Positions 53,073 through 63,813 of a stretch of DNA of 64,000 nucleotides are shown in pieces. Source of the DNA: Streptomyces sp. 6-11-2 (lineage in GTDB: Bacteria; Actinomycetota; Actinomycetes; Streptomycetales; Streptomycetaceae); the NCBI RefSeq assembly GCF_006540305.1, contig NZ_BJOR01000001.1:5766001-5830000 (forward strand). Reading direction: 5' to 3'. Under the pieces are notes generated by a model. The model had not been told where the DNA came from, did not search any database, and was given only the letters and a program-made list of their open reading frames with translations. Every line of letters starts with the position of its first letter. The first letter of the stretch is position 1. The position numbers and the translations under genes were made by a program.

Positions 53073-53936
53073 ATGGCCCCCGCCACCCCTGACCTGATCT
53101 CCCCCCGCTCGCCCCGCGTCTCGGCAGCGCGGCGGCTGGCCAAGCGGAACTTCCGGGGCAAGGAGCGGCTGTTCCTCGCGGAGGGGCCGCAGGCCGTGCG
53201 GGAGGCGGCGGCGCACCGGGCCGGCGACACGCCCACCCTCGTCGAACTGTTCGCCACGGTCGAGGCCGCCGAGCGGTACGCCGACATCGTGGGGTCGGCC
53301 CGCGCCGCGGGAGCCCGGATCCACCTCGCCGCCGACGACGTCATCGCCGACATCTCCACCACCGTCACCCCGCAGGGGCTCGTCGGCGTGTGCCGGTTCC
53401 TCGACACCCCCTTCGAGGACATCGTCGCGGCCCGCCCGAAGCTCGTCGCCGTCCTCGCCCATGTGCGCGACCCCGGCAACGCCGGCACCGTCCTGCGCTG
53501 CGCCGACGCCGCCGGAGCCGAAGCGGTCGTCCTCACGGACGCCTCCGTCGACCTCTACAACCCCAAGGCCGTCCGGGCCTCCGTCGGCTCCCTGTTCCAC
53601 CTGCCCGTGGCCGTCGGCGTCCCCGTCGAGCGGGCGGTCGCCGCGCTCAGGGACGCCGGGGTGCGCATCCTCGCCGCCGACGGCGCGGGCGAGCACGATC
53701 TGGACGACGAGCTCGACCACGGCACCATGGGCGGCCCCACCGCGTGGGTGTTCGGCAACGAGGCCTGGGGCCTGCCGGAGGAGACCCGCACCCTCGCCGA
53801 CGCCGTCGTACGCGTCCCCATCCACGGAAAGGCCGAGAGCCTGAACCTCGCGACCGCCGCCGCCGTATGTCTGTACGCGTCGGCCCGTGCGCAGCGAGGC
53901 TCCGGAGGATGCCGCTCCGCCACCCGCAACCAGTAG
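53073..53936 (+). CDS. TrmH/SpoU-family RNA methyltransferase
   Basis: This 287-residue SPOUT methyltransferase has the N-terminal substrate-binding domain (RNFRGKERLFLAEGPQAVREA) and the trefoil-knot motifs LAHVRDPGNAGTVLRCADAAGA, AWVFGNEAWGLPEE and VRVPIHGKAESLNLATAAAVCLYA. It methylates 2'-O ribose in rRNA or tRNA; the site is unknown. ATG 53073 with GAAGGTGA upstream is chosen over an open upstream extension. It is followed closely by a histidine kinase gene. Confidence 0.93.
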   Translation: MAPATPDLISPRSPRVSAARRLAKRNFRGKERLFLAEGPQAVREAAAHRAGDTPTLVELFATVEAAERYADIVGSARAAGARIHLAADDVIADISTTVTPQGLVGVCRFLDTPFEDIVAARPKLVAVLAHVRDPGNAGTVLRCADAAGAEAVVLTDASVDLYNPKAVRASVGSLFHLPVAVGVPVERAVAALRDAGVRILAADGAGEHDLDDELDHGTMGGPTAWVFGNEAWGLPEETRTLADAVVRVPIHGKAESLNLATAAAVCLYASARAQRGSGGCRSATRNQ

Positions 53937-53986
53937 GGTGACCAGCCCGGGGGCCTGCTGCACCGGCTGAGAGGTGGGGTGAGGGG

Positions 53987-55132
53987 ATGAGTGTCGGCAC
54001 CGGTCGCGCGCCCGGAGCGCGGGACGCGCGACGACCACCCGCGCCCCGGCAGGACGATCCCGTCGGCCTCGGCATCGACCCCGACGACCTGCCCGACGGC
54101 CTGGTGATCGCCGACGAGCACGGGCGGATCATCTGCTTCAACGCCGCCGCCGCCCGGATCAGCGCCGTACCCGCCGACCAGGCCCTGGGACAGCCCCTGG
54201 AGAAGGCCCTGCCGCTGGAGGACCTGGAGGGGCGCCGCTGGTGGCAGCTGACCGACCCCTACGGCGGCCTGGCCATCCGGGTGGGCCAGCCCGAACGCAA
54301 CCTTCTGCTGCACGGGGGCCGGGAGGTTCTCGTCTGCGCGAAGTACGTCCGCACCCACCCCACCGGCCCGGTCCGCCGTGTCGTCGTCTCCCTCCGCGAC
54401 ACCGAGGCCCGCCGCCGCACCGAGCGCAGCCACGCCGAGCTGATCGCCACCGTCGCCCACGAGCTGCGCTCGCCGCTGACCTCCGTCAAGGGCTTCACGG
54501 CGACCCTGCTCGCCAAGTGGGAGAGGTTCACCGACGACCAGAAACGGCTGATGCTGGAGACCGTCGACGCCGACGCCGACCGCGTCACCCGGCTCATCGC
54601 CGAACTGCTCGACATATCCCGCATCGACTCCGGCCGCCTGGAGGTGCGCCGCCAGCCCGTCGACATGGGCGCCGCGGTCGGGCGGCACGTCCAGGCGTAC
54701 GTCGCCGCCGGCCAGCCCGCCGACCGGTTCCTGGTGCGCGTCGAGAAGCCGCTGCCCGAGCTGTGGGCCGACCCCGACAAGATCGACCAGGTGCTGAGCA
54801 ACCTCGTGGAAAATGCCGTGCGGCACGGCGAGGGATCCGTCACCATCGATGTCACGCCGGCGCCGTCCCCACGGGAAGGGGACGACGCGGGGAACACCGC
54901 CACGTCGGTCACGGTGAGCGACGAGGGACCCGGCATTCCGGAGGAGTCCATGAACCGTGTCTTCACCCGCTTCTGGCGGGGCAGCAAGCGCGGCGGGACC
55001 GGACTCGGGCTCTACATCGTCAAGGGCATCGTCGAGGCCCACGGCGGCACCATCACGGTCGGCCGCGCCCGCGGCGGCGGCGCGGAGATCCGATTTACCC
55101 TGCCCGTGGGCACCCCGGCACACCTGCTCTGA
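53987..55132 (+). CDS. Cytoplasmic PAS sensor histidine kinase, orphan
   Basis: This 381-residue kinase has an N-terminal PAS domain (PDGLVIADEHGRIICFNAAAARI), a HisKA domain with the phospho-acceptor His in VAHELRSPLTSVKG and a HATPase domain (NLVENAVRHG, DEGPGIPEE, GGTGLGLYIVKGIVEAHGG). No transmembrane segment is seen, so it senses a cytoplasmic signal. No response-regulator gene lies nearby. ATG 53987 follows GGGGTGAGGGG. Confidence 0.93.
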   Translation: MSVGTGRAPGARDARRPPAPRQDDPVGLGIDPDDLPDGLVIADEHGRIICFNAAAARISAVPADQALGQPLEKALPLEDLEGRRWWQLTDPYGGLAIRVGQPERNLLLHGGREVLVCAKYVRTHPTGPVRRVVVSLRDTEARRRTERSHAELIATVAHELRSPLTSVKGFTATLLAKWERFTDDQKRLMLETVDADADRVTRLIAELLDISRIDSGRLEVRRQPVDMGAAVGRHVQAYVAAGQPADRFLVRVEKPLPELWADPDKIDQVLSNLVENAVRHGEGSVTIDVTPAPSPREGDDAGNTATSVTVSDEGPGIPEESMNRVFTRFWRGSKRGGTGLGLYIVKGIVEAHGGTITVGRARGGGAEIRFTLPVGTPAHLL

Positions 55133-55175
55133 GCACCCGCCGAGGACCCACGGGCGCATTCGCTTTCCCCGGCCC

Positions 55176-56421
<1,246 letters not shown>

Positions 56422-56422
<1 letters not shown>

Positions 56423-58935
56423 TGCGGATCCCGCTTTCTTGGCTGCGGGAGTACGTCGACCTGCCGGCGACGGAGACCGGGCGCGACGTCCAGGCCAAGC
56501 TCATTTCGTCCGGCCTCGAGGTCGAGACCGTCGAACAGCTCGGCGCCGACCTCAAGGGGCCGCTCGCCGTCGGCCGGGTGCTGACCATCGAGGAGCTGGA
56601 GGGCTTCAAGAAGCCGATCCGCTTCTGCACCGTCGACGTCGGCCAGGCCAACGGCACCGGCGAACCGCAGGAGATCGTCTGCGGCGCCCGCAACTTCGCC
56701 GTCGGCGACAAGGTCGTCGTGGTCCTCCCGGGCGCCGTGCTGCCCGGCGGCTTCGCGATCAGCGCCCGCAAGACCTACGGCAAGACCTCCCACGGCATGA
56801 TCTGCTCCAGCGACGAGCTGGGCATGGGCGACGACGGCAGCCAGGGCATCATCGTGCTGCCGCCCGAGACCGAGGTCGGCAAGGACGCCATCGAGCTGCT
56901 GGAGCTGGTCGACGAGGTCCTCGACATCGCCGTCACCGCCAACCGCGGCGACTGCCTGTCCCTGCGCGGCGTCGCCCGCGAGACCGCGATCGCCTACGGC
57001 CTGCCGCTGCGCGACCCCGCCCTGCTCGACGTACCGGCCCCGAACGCCTTCGGTTACCCGGTGCGGATCGACGAGCCGCACGGCTGCGACCGCTTCACCG
57101 CGCGCACCGTCTCCGGCCTCGACCCCGAGGCCCGCTCCCCGATCTGGCTCCAGCGCCGCCTCCAGAAGGCGGGCATGCGCCCGATCTCGCTCGCCGTCGA
57201 CATCACCAACTACGTGATGCTGGAGCTCGGCCAGCCGCTGCACGCCTACGACCGCAAGCTGGTCCAGGGCACGATCGGCGTGCGCCGGGCCGAGGAGGGC
57301 GAGAAGTTCACCACCCTCGACGGCGTCAAGCGCACGCTGCACGCGGAGGACCTCGTCATCACCGACGAGCGCGGCGCCATCGGCCTCGCGGGCGTCATGG
57401 GCGGCGCCAACACCGAGATCGCCGACCACGAGGACACGGAGAGCGCGACGACCGAGGTCGTCATCGAGGCCGCGCACTTCGACCAGGTCTCCATCGCGCG
57501 CACCGCCCGCCGTCACAAGCTGTCCTCGGAGGCCTCCCGCCGCTTCGAGCGGGGCGTCGACCCGCAGGCCGCCTCCGCCGCGGCCCAGCGCACGGTGGAC
57601 CTGCTGGTCCTGCTCGCGGGCGGCACGGCCGACGCCGGTGTCACCGAGGTCGCCGCGCCCGCGGCTCCGCGCACGATCACCGTGCCGGCCGACCACCCGG
57701 ACAAGGTCGCGGGCGTCGTCTACGGCCGTGAGGCCGTCGTCCGCCGGCTCCAGCAGATCGGCTGTCAGGTGGAGGGGCAGGACGAGCTGACCGTCACCGT
57801 CCCCTCCTGGCGGCCCGACCTGACGGACCCCAACGACCTGGCCGAAGAGGTCATCCGCCTGGAGGGCTACGAGAACCTGCCCTCCACGCTGCCCAGGCTC
57901 CCCTCGGGCCGCGGCCTCACCCACCGCCAGCGGCTGCACCGCCGGGTCGGCCGCGCGCTGGCCGGCGCGGGCTACGTCGAGGCGCCGACCTACCCGTTCG
58001 TCGGCGAGCAGGTCTTCGACCAGCTCGGCCTGGAGCCCGGCGACCCCGCGCGCCGTGTGGTCCGGCTGGTCAACCCGCTCAGCGACGAGGAGCCCGCGCT
58101 GCGCACCACGCTGCTGCCGGGCCTGCTCGGCGCGCTGCGCCGCAACGACGGCCGCGGCAGCCACGATCTCGCCCTGTTCGAGACCGGCCTGGTCTTCCAC
58201 CCGCGCGAGGAGCAGCGGGTCGCGGCCCAGCCGCCCATCGACCGGCGTCCCACCGACCAGGAGATCGCGGAGCTGAACGCGGCGCTGCCCGAGCAGCCGC
58301 GCCATGTGGCCGTGGTCCTCGCGGGCGCCCGTGAGCAGACCGGCTGGTGGGGCAAGGGCCGCCCGGCCGACTGGGCCGACGCGGTCGAGGCCGCGCGGAC
58401 CGTGGCCCGCGAGACCGGGGCCGAACCGATCGTGCGCAAGGGCCAGTACGGTCCGTGGCACCCGGGCCGCTGCGCCGAGTTCGCGGTCACGGTGGACGGC
58501 GCCGAGCGGGTCGTGGGCCACGCGGGCGAACTGCACCCGCGCGTGGTCAAGGCACTGGGCCTGCCCGAGCGCACCTGCGCGATGGAGCTGAACCTGGACG
58601 TGCTGGAGCAGGTCGGCGACGACACCCCGCGGGCGCCGGGCATCTCCACGTTCCCGGTCGCCACGCAGGACGTCGCCCTCGTCGTCGACAAGCCGGTCCC
58701 GACCGCCGACGTCGAGGCCGCGCTGCGCGAGGGTGCCGGTGAACTCCTGGAGTCCATCCGGCTGTTCGACCTCTACGAGAACGCCGAGCAGCTCGGCGAG
58801 GGCCGCAAGTCCCTCGCCTTCGCGCTGCGCTTCCGCGCGCCGGACCGCACGCTGACCGTGGACGAGGCGTCCGCCGCCCGCGACGCGGCGGTGGCGCTGG
58901 CCGCGTCGCGCACGGGGGCGGTACTGCGCAGCTGA
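56422..58935 (+). CDS. pheT: Phenylalanine-tRNA ligase beta subunit
   Basis: This 837-residue subunit has the OB-fold EMAP-like domain ([24 protein letters not shown]), the B3/B4 editing domain, the B5 and class II-like core, and a C-terminal anticodon-binding ferredoxin-like domain. It edits mischarged Tyr-tRNA-Phe. Transcription and translation are coupled to pheS. It ends 50 bases before the start of the hairpin-bearing tandem repeats. Confidence 0.97.
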
Positions 58936-58984
58936 CGGGTCAAGCGCGGGGGGACTGCGAGTCCGTCGCCGACTGCGGGCAGTC

Positions 58985-59220
58985 GGTGGCCGGTCGCGCG
59001 GTTCCCCGCGCCCCTTTTTTGGGCCGGCCTCGGTCGACGGGGGTGGGTCACTCGGTGGGGCGGGTCGGTTGTCGGGTGAGGGTGGCCGGTGGCCGGTCGC
59101 GCAGTTTCCCGCGCCCCTTTTTTGGGCCGGCCTCGGTCGACGGGGGTGGGCCACTCGGTGGGGCGGGTCGGTTGTCGGGTGGCCGGTGGCTGGTCGCGCG
59201 GTTCCCCGCGCCCCTGCTTG
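58985..59220 (+). repeat. About 100-bp tandem repeats with hairpins after pheST
   Basis: Units start at about 58985, 59088 and 59185, the third partial. Each begins GGTGGC[C/T]GGTCGCGC and contains the hairpin GCGCGG-TTCC-CCGCGC (intact in copies 1 and 3, one mismatch in copy 2), followed in copies 1 and 2 by a T6 tract and then by GGGCCGGCCTCGGTCGACGG, the conserved spacer. The hairpin sequence is a widespread intergenic element in Streptomyces. The copies act at least as a strong terminator. Confidence 0.85.
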
Positions 59221-59454
59221 AGTCCGCCCGGGTCGGCAAGGCCGGTCATCTCGCGGAGCGTCGCCGTGCCGGGCCGCCGTACTTTTCGAGGGGGAGCCGG
59301 CGGCCCGGACGGCCTCTTGGAGGAGGCGGTTCAGTCAACCGGGTGGGGACTCTCCGCGACAGCGCGCGTGCAGCCCGGATGCGCGTGCTCCGTTCACACC
59401 CCGTGTGAAGGCGAACGCACTACGCTGTCGCCACAGAGCCACCGGGGGGCACCC
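59221..59454 (+). other. Region between repeats and the TPR regulator
   Basis: No gene is recognised in this 234-base stretch. It carries the palindrome at 59393-59409 and a possible -10 box TACGCT (59421-59426) for the following gene. Confidence 0.5.
59393..59409. promoter_or_regulatory. Palindromic operator upstream of the TPR regulator
   Basis: TTCACAC-CCC-GTGTGAA is a perfect 7+7 dyad. It lies 11 bases upstream of a TACGCT -10 element and 45 bases before ATG 59455, where a repressor or activator would act on the promoter. Confidence 0.6.
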
Positions 59455-60795
59455 ATGCAGCCCAACACACTGCTCGACGCGATCCTGGACGAGGCCGGCA
59501 TCTCGCACGCGGGCCTGGCAGCGCACGTCAACCAGGAGGGGCGGGCCCGCGGACTCGCGCTCCGGTACGAACACACCGCCGTGGCCCGGTGGTTGAAGGG
59601 CCAGCGACCGCGCGGCCAGGTGCCCGACCTGATCTGCGAGGTGCTGGCGGGCCGGCTGCACCGGCCGGTCACGCTCGACGACATCGGCCTCGGTGTGCCC
59701 GGCGAGCCCTCCGCGCCGCACGGCACCTCGCTGTCCGGGTTCGTCGAACGCGCCACCGCCCTGTGGCGATCCGACGAGCAGCAGCGCCCGCACCTCCTCG
59801 GAGCCCCCGCCGTGACCGGCACGCCCGCCGTCATGCCCGTGTGGGAGTGGGAGAACCCGCCCGAGGACGTGGATGTCTCCCGCGGTGGCCGGCACCGGGT
59901 CACCCCGTCCGACATCGAGATGCTGCGCGCCGCCCGCACGCACTACGAGCAGATGTACCGCAAGGCCGGCGGCGTCGCGACCCGCGGCCGTGTCGTGGGT
60001 TTCCTCAACGTCGAGGCCACCCCGCTGCTGCGGGGCAGCTACACCGACGCCACCGGCCGCCAACTGCACCGCGCCACCGGCGCCTTGGTGGCGATCGTGG
60101 GCATCTGCGCCTACGACTCCGACGCGCACGGCCTGGCCCAGCGCTACTTCCACCAGGCACTCAGGCTCGCCAAGGCCAGCGGGGACCGGGGACTCGGCGC
60201 CTATGTGATCGCGCTGCTGGTCAACCAGTCGCTGTTCATGCGGGAGTACCGCCAGGCCGTCGCCTTCGCCGAGGCCGCGCTGCGCGCCGCCGGCCAGCAC
60301 ATCACCCCCGCGCTCGCCTCCGACCTGTACGCGATGCAGGCCAAGGCCTACGCCCACCTCGGCGACGGCACGAGCGCCCTGGCCTGCATCGGGCGCGCCG
60401 AGTCCGCCGCCGAACGCATCCGGCGCGGATACGAACCCGATGAGACGGGCTACGTCCAACCCGGCCTGGTCAACGTGCAGGTGGCCGAGGCCCTGCTCAG
60501 CCTCGGCGAGCTGGCCGCCGCCGAGGAGCACGCCGCGGCCGCCGTGGACAACCCCGCGCACGACCGCGGCCGGGTGCACCGACTGGCCATGCTCAGCACG
60601 ATCCAACTGCGCCGGGGCAACGCCGACAAAGCGGTGGCCACGGCCGTGCGGATGGCCGAACAGGCCCGTGGGATGGAGTCGCAGCGGCTGCGGGACAGAC
60701 TGCGCGCGGTGCGCGAGCACCTGGTGCGCAACGGCAGCGCCGGCACGGCCGAGGCGGCCGAACTGATCGACGGAGCCCTGCGCGTACCGCTGTGA
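59455..60795 (+). CDS. Helix-turn-helix/TPR regulatory protein
   Basis: This 446-residue cytoplasmic protein has an N-terminal helix-turn-helix-like region (LLDAILDEAGISHAGLAAHVNQEGRARGLALRYEHTAVARWLKG) and a long series of helical repeats resembling tetratricopeptide repeats (AQRYFHQALRLAKASGDRGLGAYV..., AEEHAAAAVDNPAHDRGRVHRLAMLSTIQLRRGNADKAVATAVRM). It resembles Streptomyces regulators of the NsdA/NsdB type, which control differentiation and antibiotic production. The target genes are unknown. Confidence 0.75.
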   Translation: MQPNTLLDAILDEAGISHAGLAAHVNQEGRARGLALRYEHTAVARWLKGQRPRGQVPDLICEVLAGRLHRPVTLDDIGLGVPGEPSAPHGTSLSGFVERATALWRSDEQQRPHLLGAPAVTGTPAVMPVWEWENPPEDVDVSRGGRHRVTPSDIEMLRAARTHYEQMYRKAGGVATRGRVVGFLNVEATPLLRGSYTDATGRQLHRATGALVAIVGICAYDSDAHGLAQRYFHQALRLAKASGDRGLGAYVIALLVNQSLFMREYRQAVAFAEAALRAAGQHITPALASDLYAMQAKAYAHLGDGTSALACIGRAESAAERIRRGYEPDETGYVQPGLVNVQVAEALLSLGELAAAEEHAAAAVDNPAHDRGRVHRLAMLSTIQLRRGNADKAVATAVRMAEQARGMESQRLRDRLRAVREHLVRNGSAGTAEAAELIDGALRVPL

Positions 60796-60890
60796 CGGCG
60801 GCGCGGTGCTCCCGGCGGCTCGCCATGCGCCTGCTGCGGGACCGGTCCGGCTGCGATATTGCCACTGACCCGACGGAAGGTGGCAGAACC

Positions 60891-61436
60891 GTGCAGTGGA
60901 CGAAACAGAACGAACAAACTGTGTACGCAAACCGCTGGTTCACCGTCAACCTCGCGGATGTCGAGTTGCCGGACGGCCGGCACCTCGACCACTTCCTGAT
61001 ACGGCTGCGGCCCGTCGCCGTGGCCACGGTGGTGAACGAGGCGGGTGAGGTCCTCCTCCTGTGGCGCCACCGCTTCATCACCGACAGCTGGGGCTGGGAG
61101 CTCGCGGCGGGCGTCGTGGAGGACGGCGAGGACATCACGGCCGCGGCCGCCAGGGAACTGGAGGAGGAGACCGGCTGGCGGCCGGGCCCCCTGCACCACC
61201 TCATGAGCGTGGAGCCGTCCAACGGACTCACCGATGCCCGGCACCACATCTACTGGTCGGACGAGGGCGAGTACGTCGGACACCCGGCGGACGACTTCGA
61301 GTCCGACCGCCGGGAATGGGTCCCCCTCAAGCTCGTTCCCGACCTGGTCGCCCGCGGCCAGGTCCCGGCCGCCAACATGGCGGCCGCGTTACTGCTTCTG
61401 CACCACCTCAGGCCCGGGCAGGACACGCTGTCCTGA
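60891..61436 (+). CDS. Nudix hydrolase (ADP-ribose-pyrophosphatase-like), with TTA codon
   Basis: This 181-residue enzyme has the complete Nudix box GVVEDGEDITAAAARELEEETGW (G-x5-E-x7-R-E-U-x-E-E-x-G). The GTG 60891 start is preferred: it follows GGAAGGTGG, while the frame opens at 60792. Codon 167 is TTA (61389-61391), the rare codon read by the bldA tRNA in Streptomyces, so translation would depend on bldA. It is convergent with the acyl-CoA dehydrogenase gene across a terminator. Confidence 0.88.
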   Translation: MQWTKQNEQTVYANRWFTVNLADVELPDGRHLDHFLIRLRPVAVATVVNEAGEVLLLWRHRFITDSWGWELAAGVVEDGEDITAAAARELEEETGWRPGPLHHLMSVEPSNGLTDARHHIYWSDEGEYVGHPADDFESDRREWVPLKLVPDLVARGQVPAANMAAALLLLHHLRPGQDTLS

Positions 61437-61462
61437 GGGAGCGCACACGGTGTGCGAACGAC

Positions 61463-61495
61463 GCGGGCCCGGCACCGTCTCGGTGCCGGGCCCGC
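61463..61495. terminator. Bidirectional terminator between the Nudix and dehydrogenase genes
   Basis: Bases 61463-61477 pair perfectly with 61481-61495 (15 bp) around the loop TCT. It lies between convergent genes. Confidence 0.88.
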
Positions 61496-61514
61496 CGACC
61501 GTCGCTCCTCGTGG

Positions 61515-62387
61515 TCAGCCGTAGGTGTAGAAGCCGGAGCCGGACTTCCGGCCGAGCCGGCCGGCGTCCACCATGCGCTGGAGCAGCGGGGGAGCGGCGT
61601 ACAGCGGCTCCTTGTACTCCTCGTACATGGAATGGGCGACCGAGGCCACCGTGTCCAGACCGATCAGGTCGGACAGCCTCAGCGGGCCCATCGGGTGGGC
61701 GCAGCCCATTTCCATGCCGTTGTCGATGTCCTCGCGGCTGGCGATGCCCGACTCGAACATCCGGATCGCCGAGAGCAGGTAGGGGATCAGCAGCGCGTTC
61801 ACCACGAAGCCCGAGCGGTCCTGGGCGCGGATCGCGTGCTTGCCGAGCACCTTCTCGGTGAACAGCTGCGCCCGGCTCAGCGTGCCCTCGGAGGTGGTGA
61901 GCGCCGGGATCAGCTCGACCAGCTGCTGCACCGGGGCGGGGTTGAAGAAGTGGATGCCGATCACCTGGTCGGGGCGCGCGGTGGCGACCGCCAGCCTCAC
62001 CAGCGGGATGGAGGAGGTGTTGGAGGCCAGGATCGCGTCCGGCCGGGTCACCACCTGGTCCAGGACCTGGAAGATCTCGGTCTTGACCTGCTCGTTCTCC
62101 ACCACGGCCTCGATCACCAGGTCGCGGTCGGAGAACTCGCCGAGGTCGGTGGTGAAGCTCAGCCGGGCCTGCGTCGCGTCCCGCTCCGCCTCGCTGATCT
62201 TGCCGCGCTCGGCCGCCTTGGCCAGGGAGTTGAACAGCCGGGTACGGCCAATCTCCAGGGCCTCGCCGGTGGTCTCGGCGACCTTCACCTCCAGGCCGGC
62301 CCGGGCGCACACCTCGGCGATGCCCGCACCCATCTGGCCGCAGCCCACCACTCCGACGCGTGCAATGTCTCCCGAAATGCCGGTCAC
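61515..62387 (-). CDS. 3-hydroxyacyl-CoA dehydrogenase
   Basis: This 290-residue NAD-dependent dehydrogenase has the Rossmann motif GVVGCGQMGAGIAEVCARAG, the catalytic region IGIHFFNPAPVQQLVELI, and the C-terminal dimerisation domain with MGPLRLSDLIGLDT and GRLGRKSGSGFYTYG. Such enzymes act in butyryl-CoA metabolism or fatty-acid oxidation. GTG 62387 is the start, with AAAGGGA upstream. No partner gene lies nearby. Confidence 0.94.
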   Translation of the reverse strand: MTGISGDIARVGVVGCGQMGAGIAEVCARAGLEVKVAETTGEALEIGRTRLFNSLAKAAERGKISEAERDATQARLSFTTDLGEFSDRDLVIEAVVENEQVKTEIFQVLDQVVTRPDAILASNTSSIPLVRLAVATARPDQVIGIHFFNPAPVQQLVELIPALTTSEGTLSRAQLFTEKVLGKHAIRAQDRSGFVVNALLIPYLLSAIRMFESGIASREDIDNGMEMGCAHPMGPLRLSDLIGLDTVASVAHSMYEEYKEPLYAAPPLLQRMVDAGRLGRKSGSGFYTYG

Positions 62388-62558
62388 ATCGTCCCTTTCG
62401 CAGTTCCTACGGCTGTGGCAGGCGGCTCGTTGTGCGGTGCCTGCTCCGATCGTGCACGTTACCCCCGTGGCGGCCGTGACCGGTCGCCCGGGTCGGGCAT
62501 GCTGGGCCGGTGAACGATCCGTGACCGTGCGGATCCACGGCGTACGGGGAGTGCCCGG

Positions 62559-63812
62559 ATGGCCCGAGGGACACGGGTGACACGGCGGTCGTTCACCGTG
62601 GCGGCGCTGTCGACCCTGGCGGTGACCGGCGACGCGGCCACCGCGACGGGCGGCACCGGCACCGACCGGAGGGGCCGCGCCGAGGTCACCGAGATGCGCG
62701 GCATGTGGCTGGCGACCGTGCGCAACCGCGACTGGCCCTCCCGCACCGGGCTGAGCGTGGCCCGGCAGCGCGGCGAGCTGACCGCCCTGCTCGACGTGGC
62801 GGTGCGCCGCCGGCTCAACACGGTGTTCCTCCAGGTGCGCCCGGCGGCCGACGCGCTGTGGCCCTCGCCCCACGAGCCGTGGTCGCAGTTCCTCACCGGC
62901 ACGCAGGGCAGGGACCCGGGCTGGGATCCGCTCGGCACGGCCGTGGCGGAGGCGCACGCCCGCGGACTGCGGCTGCACGCGTGGTTCAACCCCTACCGGG
63001 TCGCCCTGCACGACGACCCGGCCCTGCTCGCCGCCTCCCATCCGGCCCGCAGGCACCCCGACTGGGTGGTCCGGTACGGCGGGTGCCTCCACTACAACCC
63101 CGGCCTGCCCGAGGTCCGGGAGTTCGTGCAGCGGGCCATGCTCGACGCGGTGTCCCGGTACCCGGTGGACGGCGTCCACTTCGACGACTACTTCTACCCC
63201 TATCCGGTCGCCGGCCAGACTTTCGACGACGACGCCGCCCACCACCGGTACGGCGGCGCCTTCGCCGGCCGGGCCGACTGGCGGCGCGACAACATCGACC
63301 GGCTGATCCGCGAGACGGCCGCGGCCGTCGCCGCCACCCGCCCGGGCACCCGGTTCGGGATCAGCCCCTTCGGGGTGTGGCGCAACGCCTCGTCCGACCC
63401 GCGCGGCTCGGACACCCGGGCCGGCGTGCAGACGTACGACGACCTGTACGCGGACACCCGCAAGTGGGTCGGGGAGGGCTGGATCGACTACGTCGTCCCA
63501 CAGCTGTACTGGGCCATCGGCTTCGCCACCGCCGACTACGCCGCCCTGCTGCCCTGGTGGGCCGAGGCGGCACGGGGCAGCCGTACGCGGCTGTACGTGG
63601 GGGAGGCGCTCTACAGGGCCGGCGACCCCGCGCAGGGCGCGGCCTGGCGGGACCCCGACGAGCTGTCCCGCCACCTCACCCTCGCTGCCGCGCACCCGGA
63701 AGTGCGCGGGCACGTCTTCTTCGCCGCGAAGGAGGTGGCGGCCGATCCGACCGGGGCCATGGCGAGGGTCGTCGCCGACCACTACCGCCGGCCGGCGAGA
63801 CCCCCGCGCTGA
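62559..63812 (+). CDS. Exported glycosidase-like protein (GHL10/YngK family)
   Basis: This 417-residue protein has a likely twin-arginine signal (RVTRRSFTVAALSTLAVTG) and the family motifs EMRGMWLATVRNRDWPS, LRLHAWFNPYRV, VDGVHFDDYFYPYP and FGISPFGVWRN. The YngK-like GHL10 group has a TIM-barrel fold like glycoside hydrolases; its substrates are mostly undefined, but cell-wall or exopolysaccharide cleavage is likely. ATG 62559 follows GGGGAG; it would be a Tat client. Confidence 0.9.
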   Translation: MARGTRVTRRSFTVAALSTLAVTGDAATATGGTGTDRRGRAEVTEMRGMWLATVRNRDWPSRTGLSVARQRGELTALLDVAVRRRLNTVFLQVRPAADALWPSPHEPWSQFLTGTQGRDPGWDPLGTAVAEAHARGLRLHAWFNPYRVALHDDPALLAASHPARRHPDWVVRYGGCLHYNPGLPEVREFVQRAMLDAVSRYPVDGVHFDDYFYPYPVAGQTFDDDAAHHRYGGAFAGRADWRRDNIDRLIRETAAAVAATRPGTRFGISPFGVWRNASSDPRGSDTRAGVQTYDDLYADTRKWVGEGWIDYVVPQLYWAIGFATADYAALLPWWAEAARGSRTRLYVGEALYRAGDPAQGAAWRDPDELSRHLTLAAAHPEVRGHVFFAAKEVAADPTGAMARVVADHYRRPARPPR

Positions 63813-63813
63813 C

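Noticed and set aside
53945..53985. CTGAGAG segment before the histidine kinase resembling the 5' half of a TPP riboswitch
   Set aside because: Only the CTGAGAG-like half is present and the ATG follows directly. The second conserved half (ACCTGA...CAGCGTAGGGA) is missing, so no aptamer can form.
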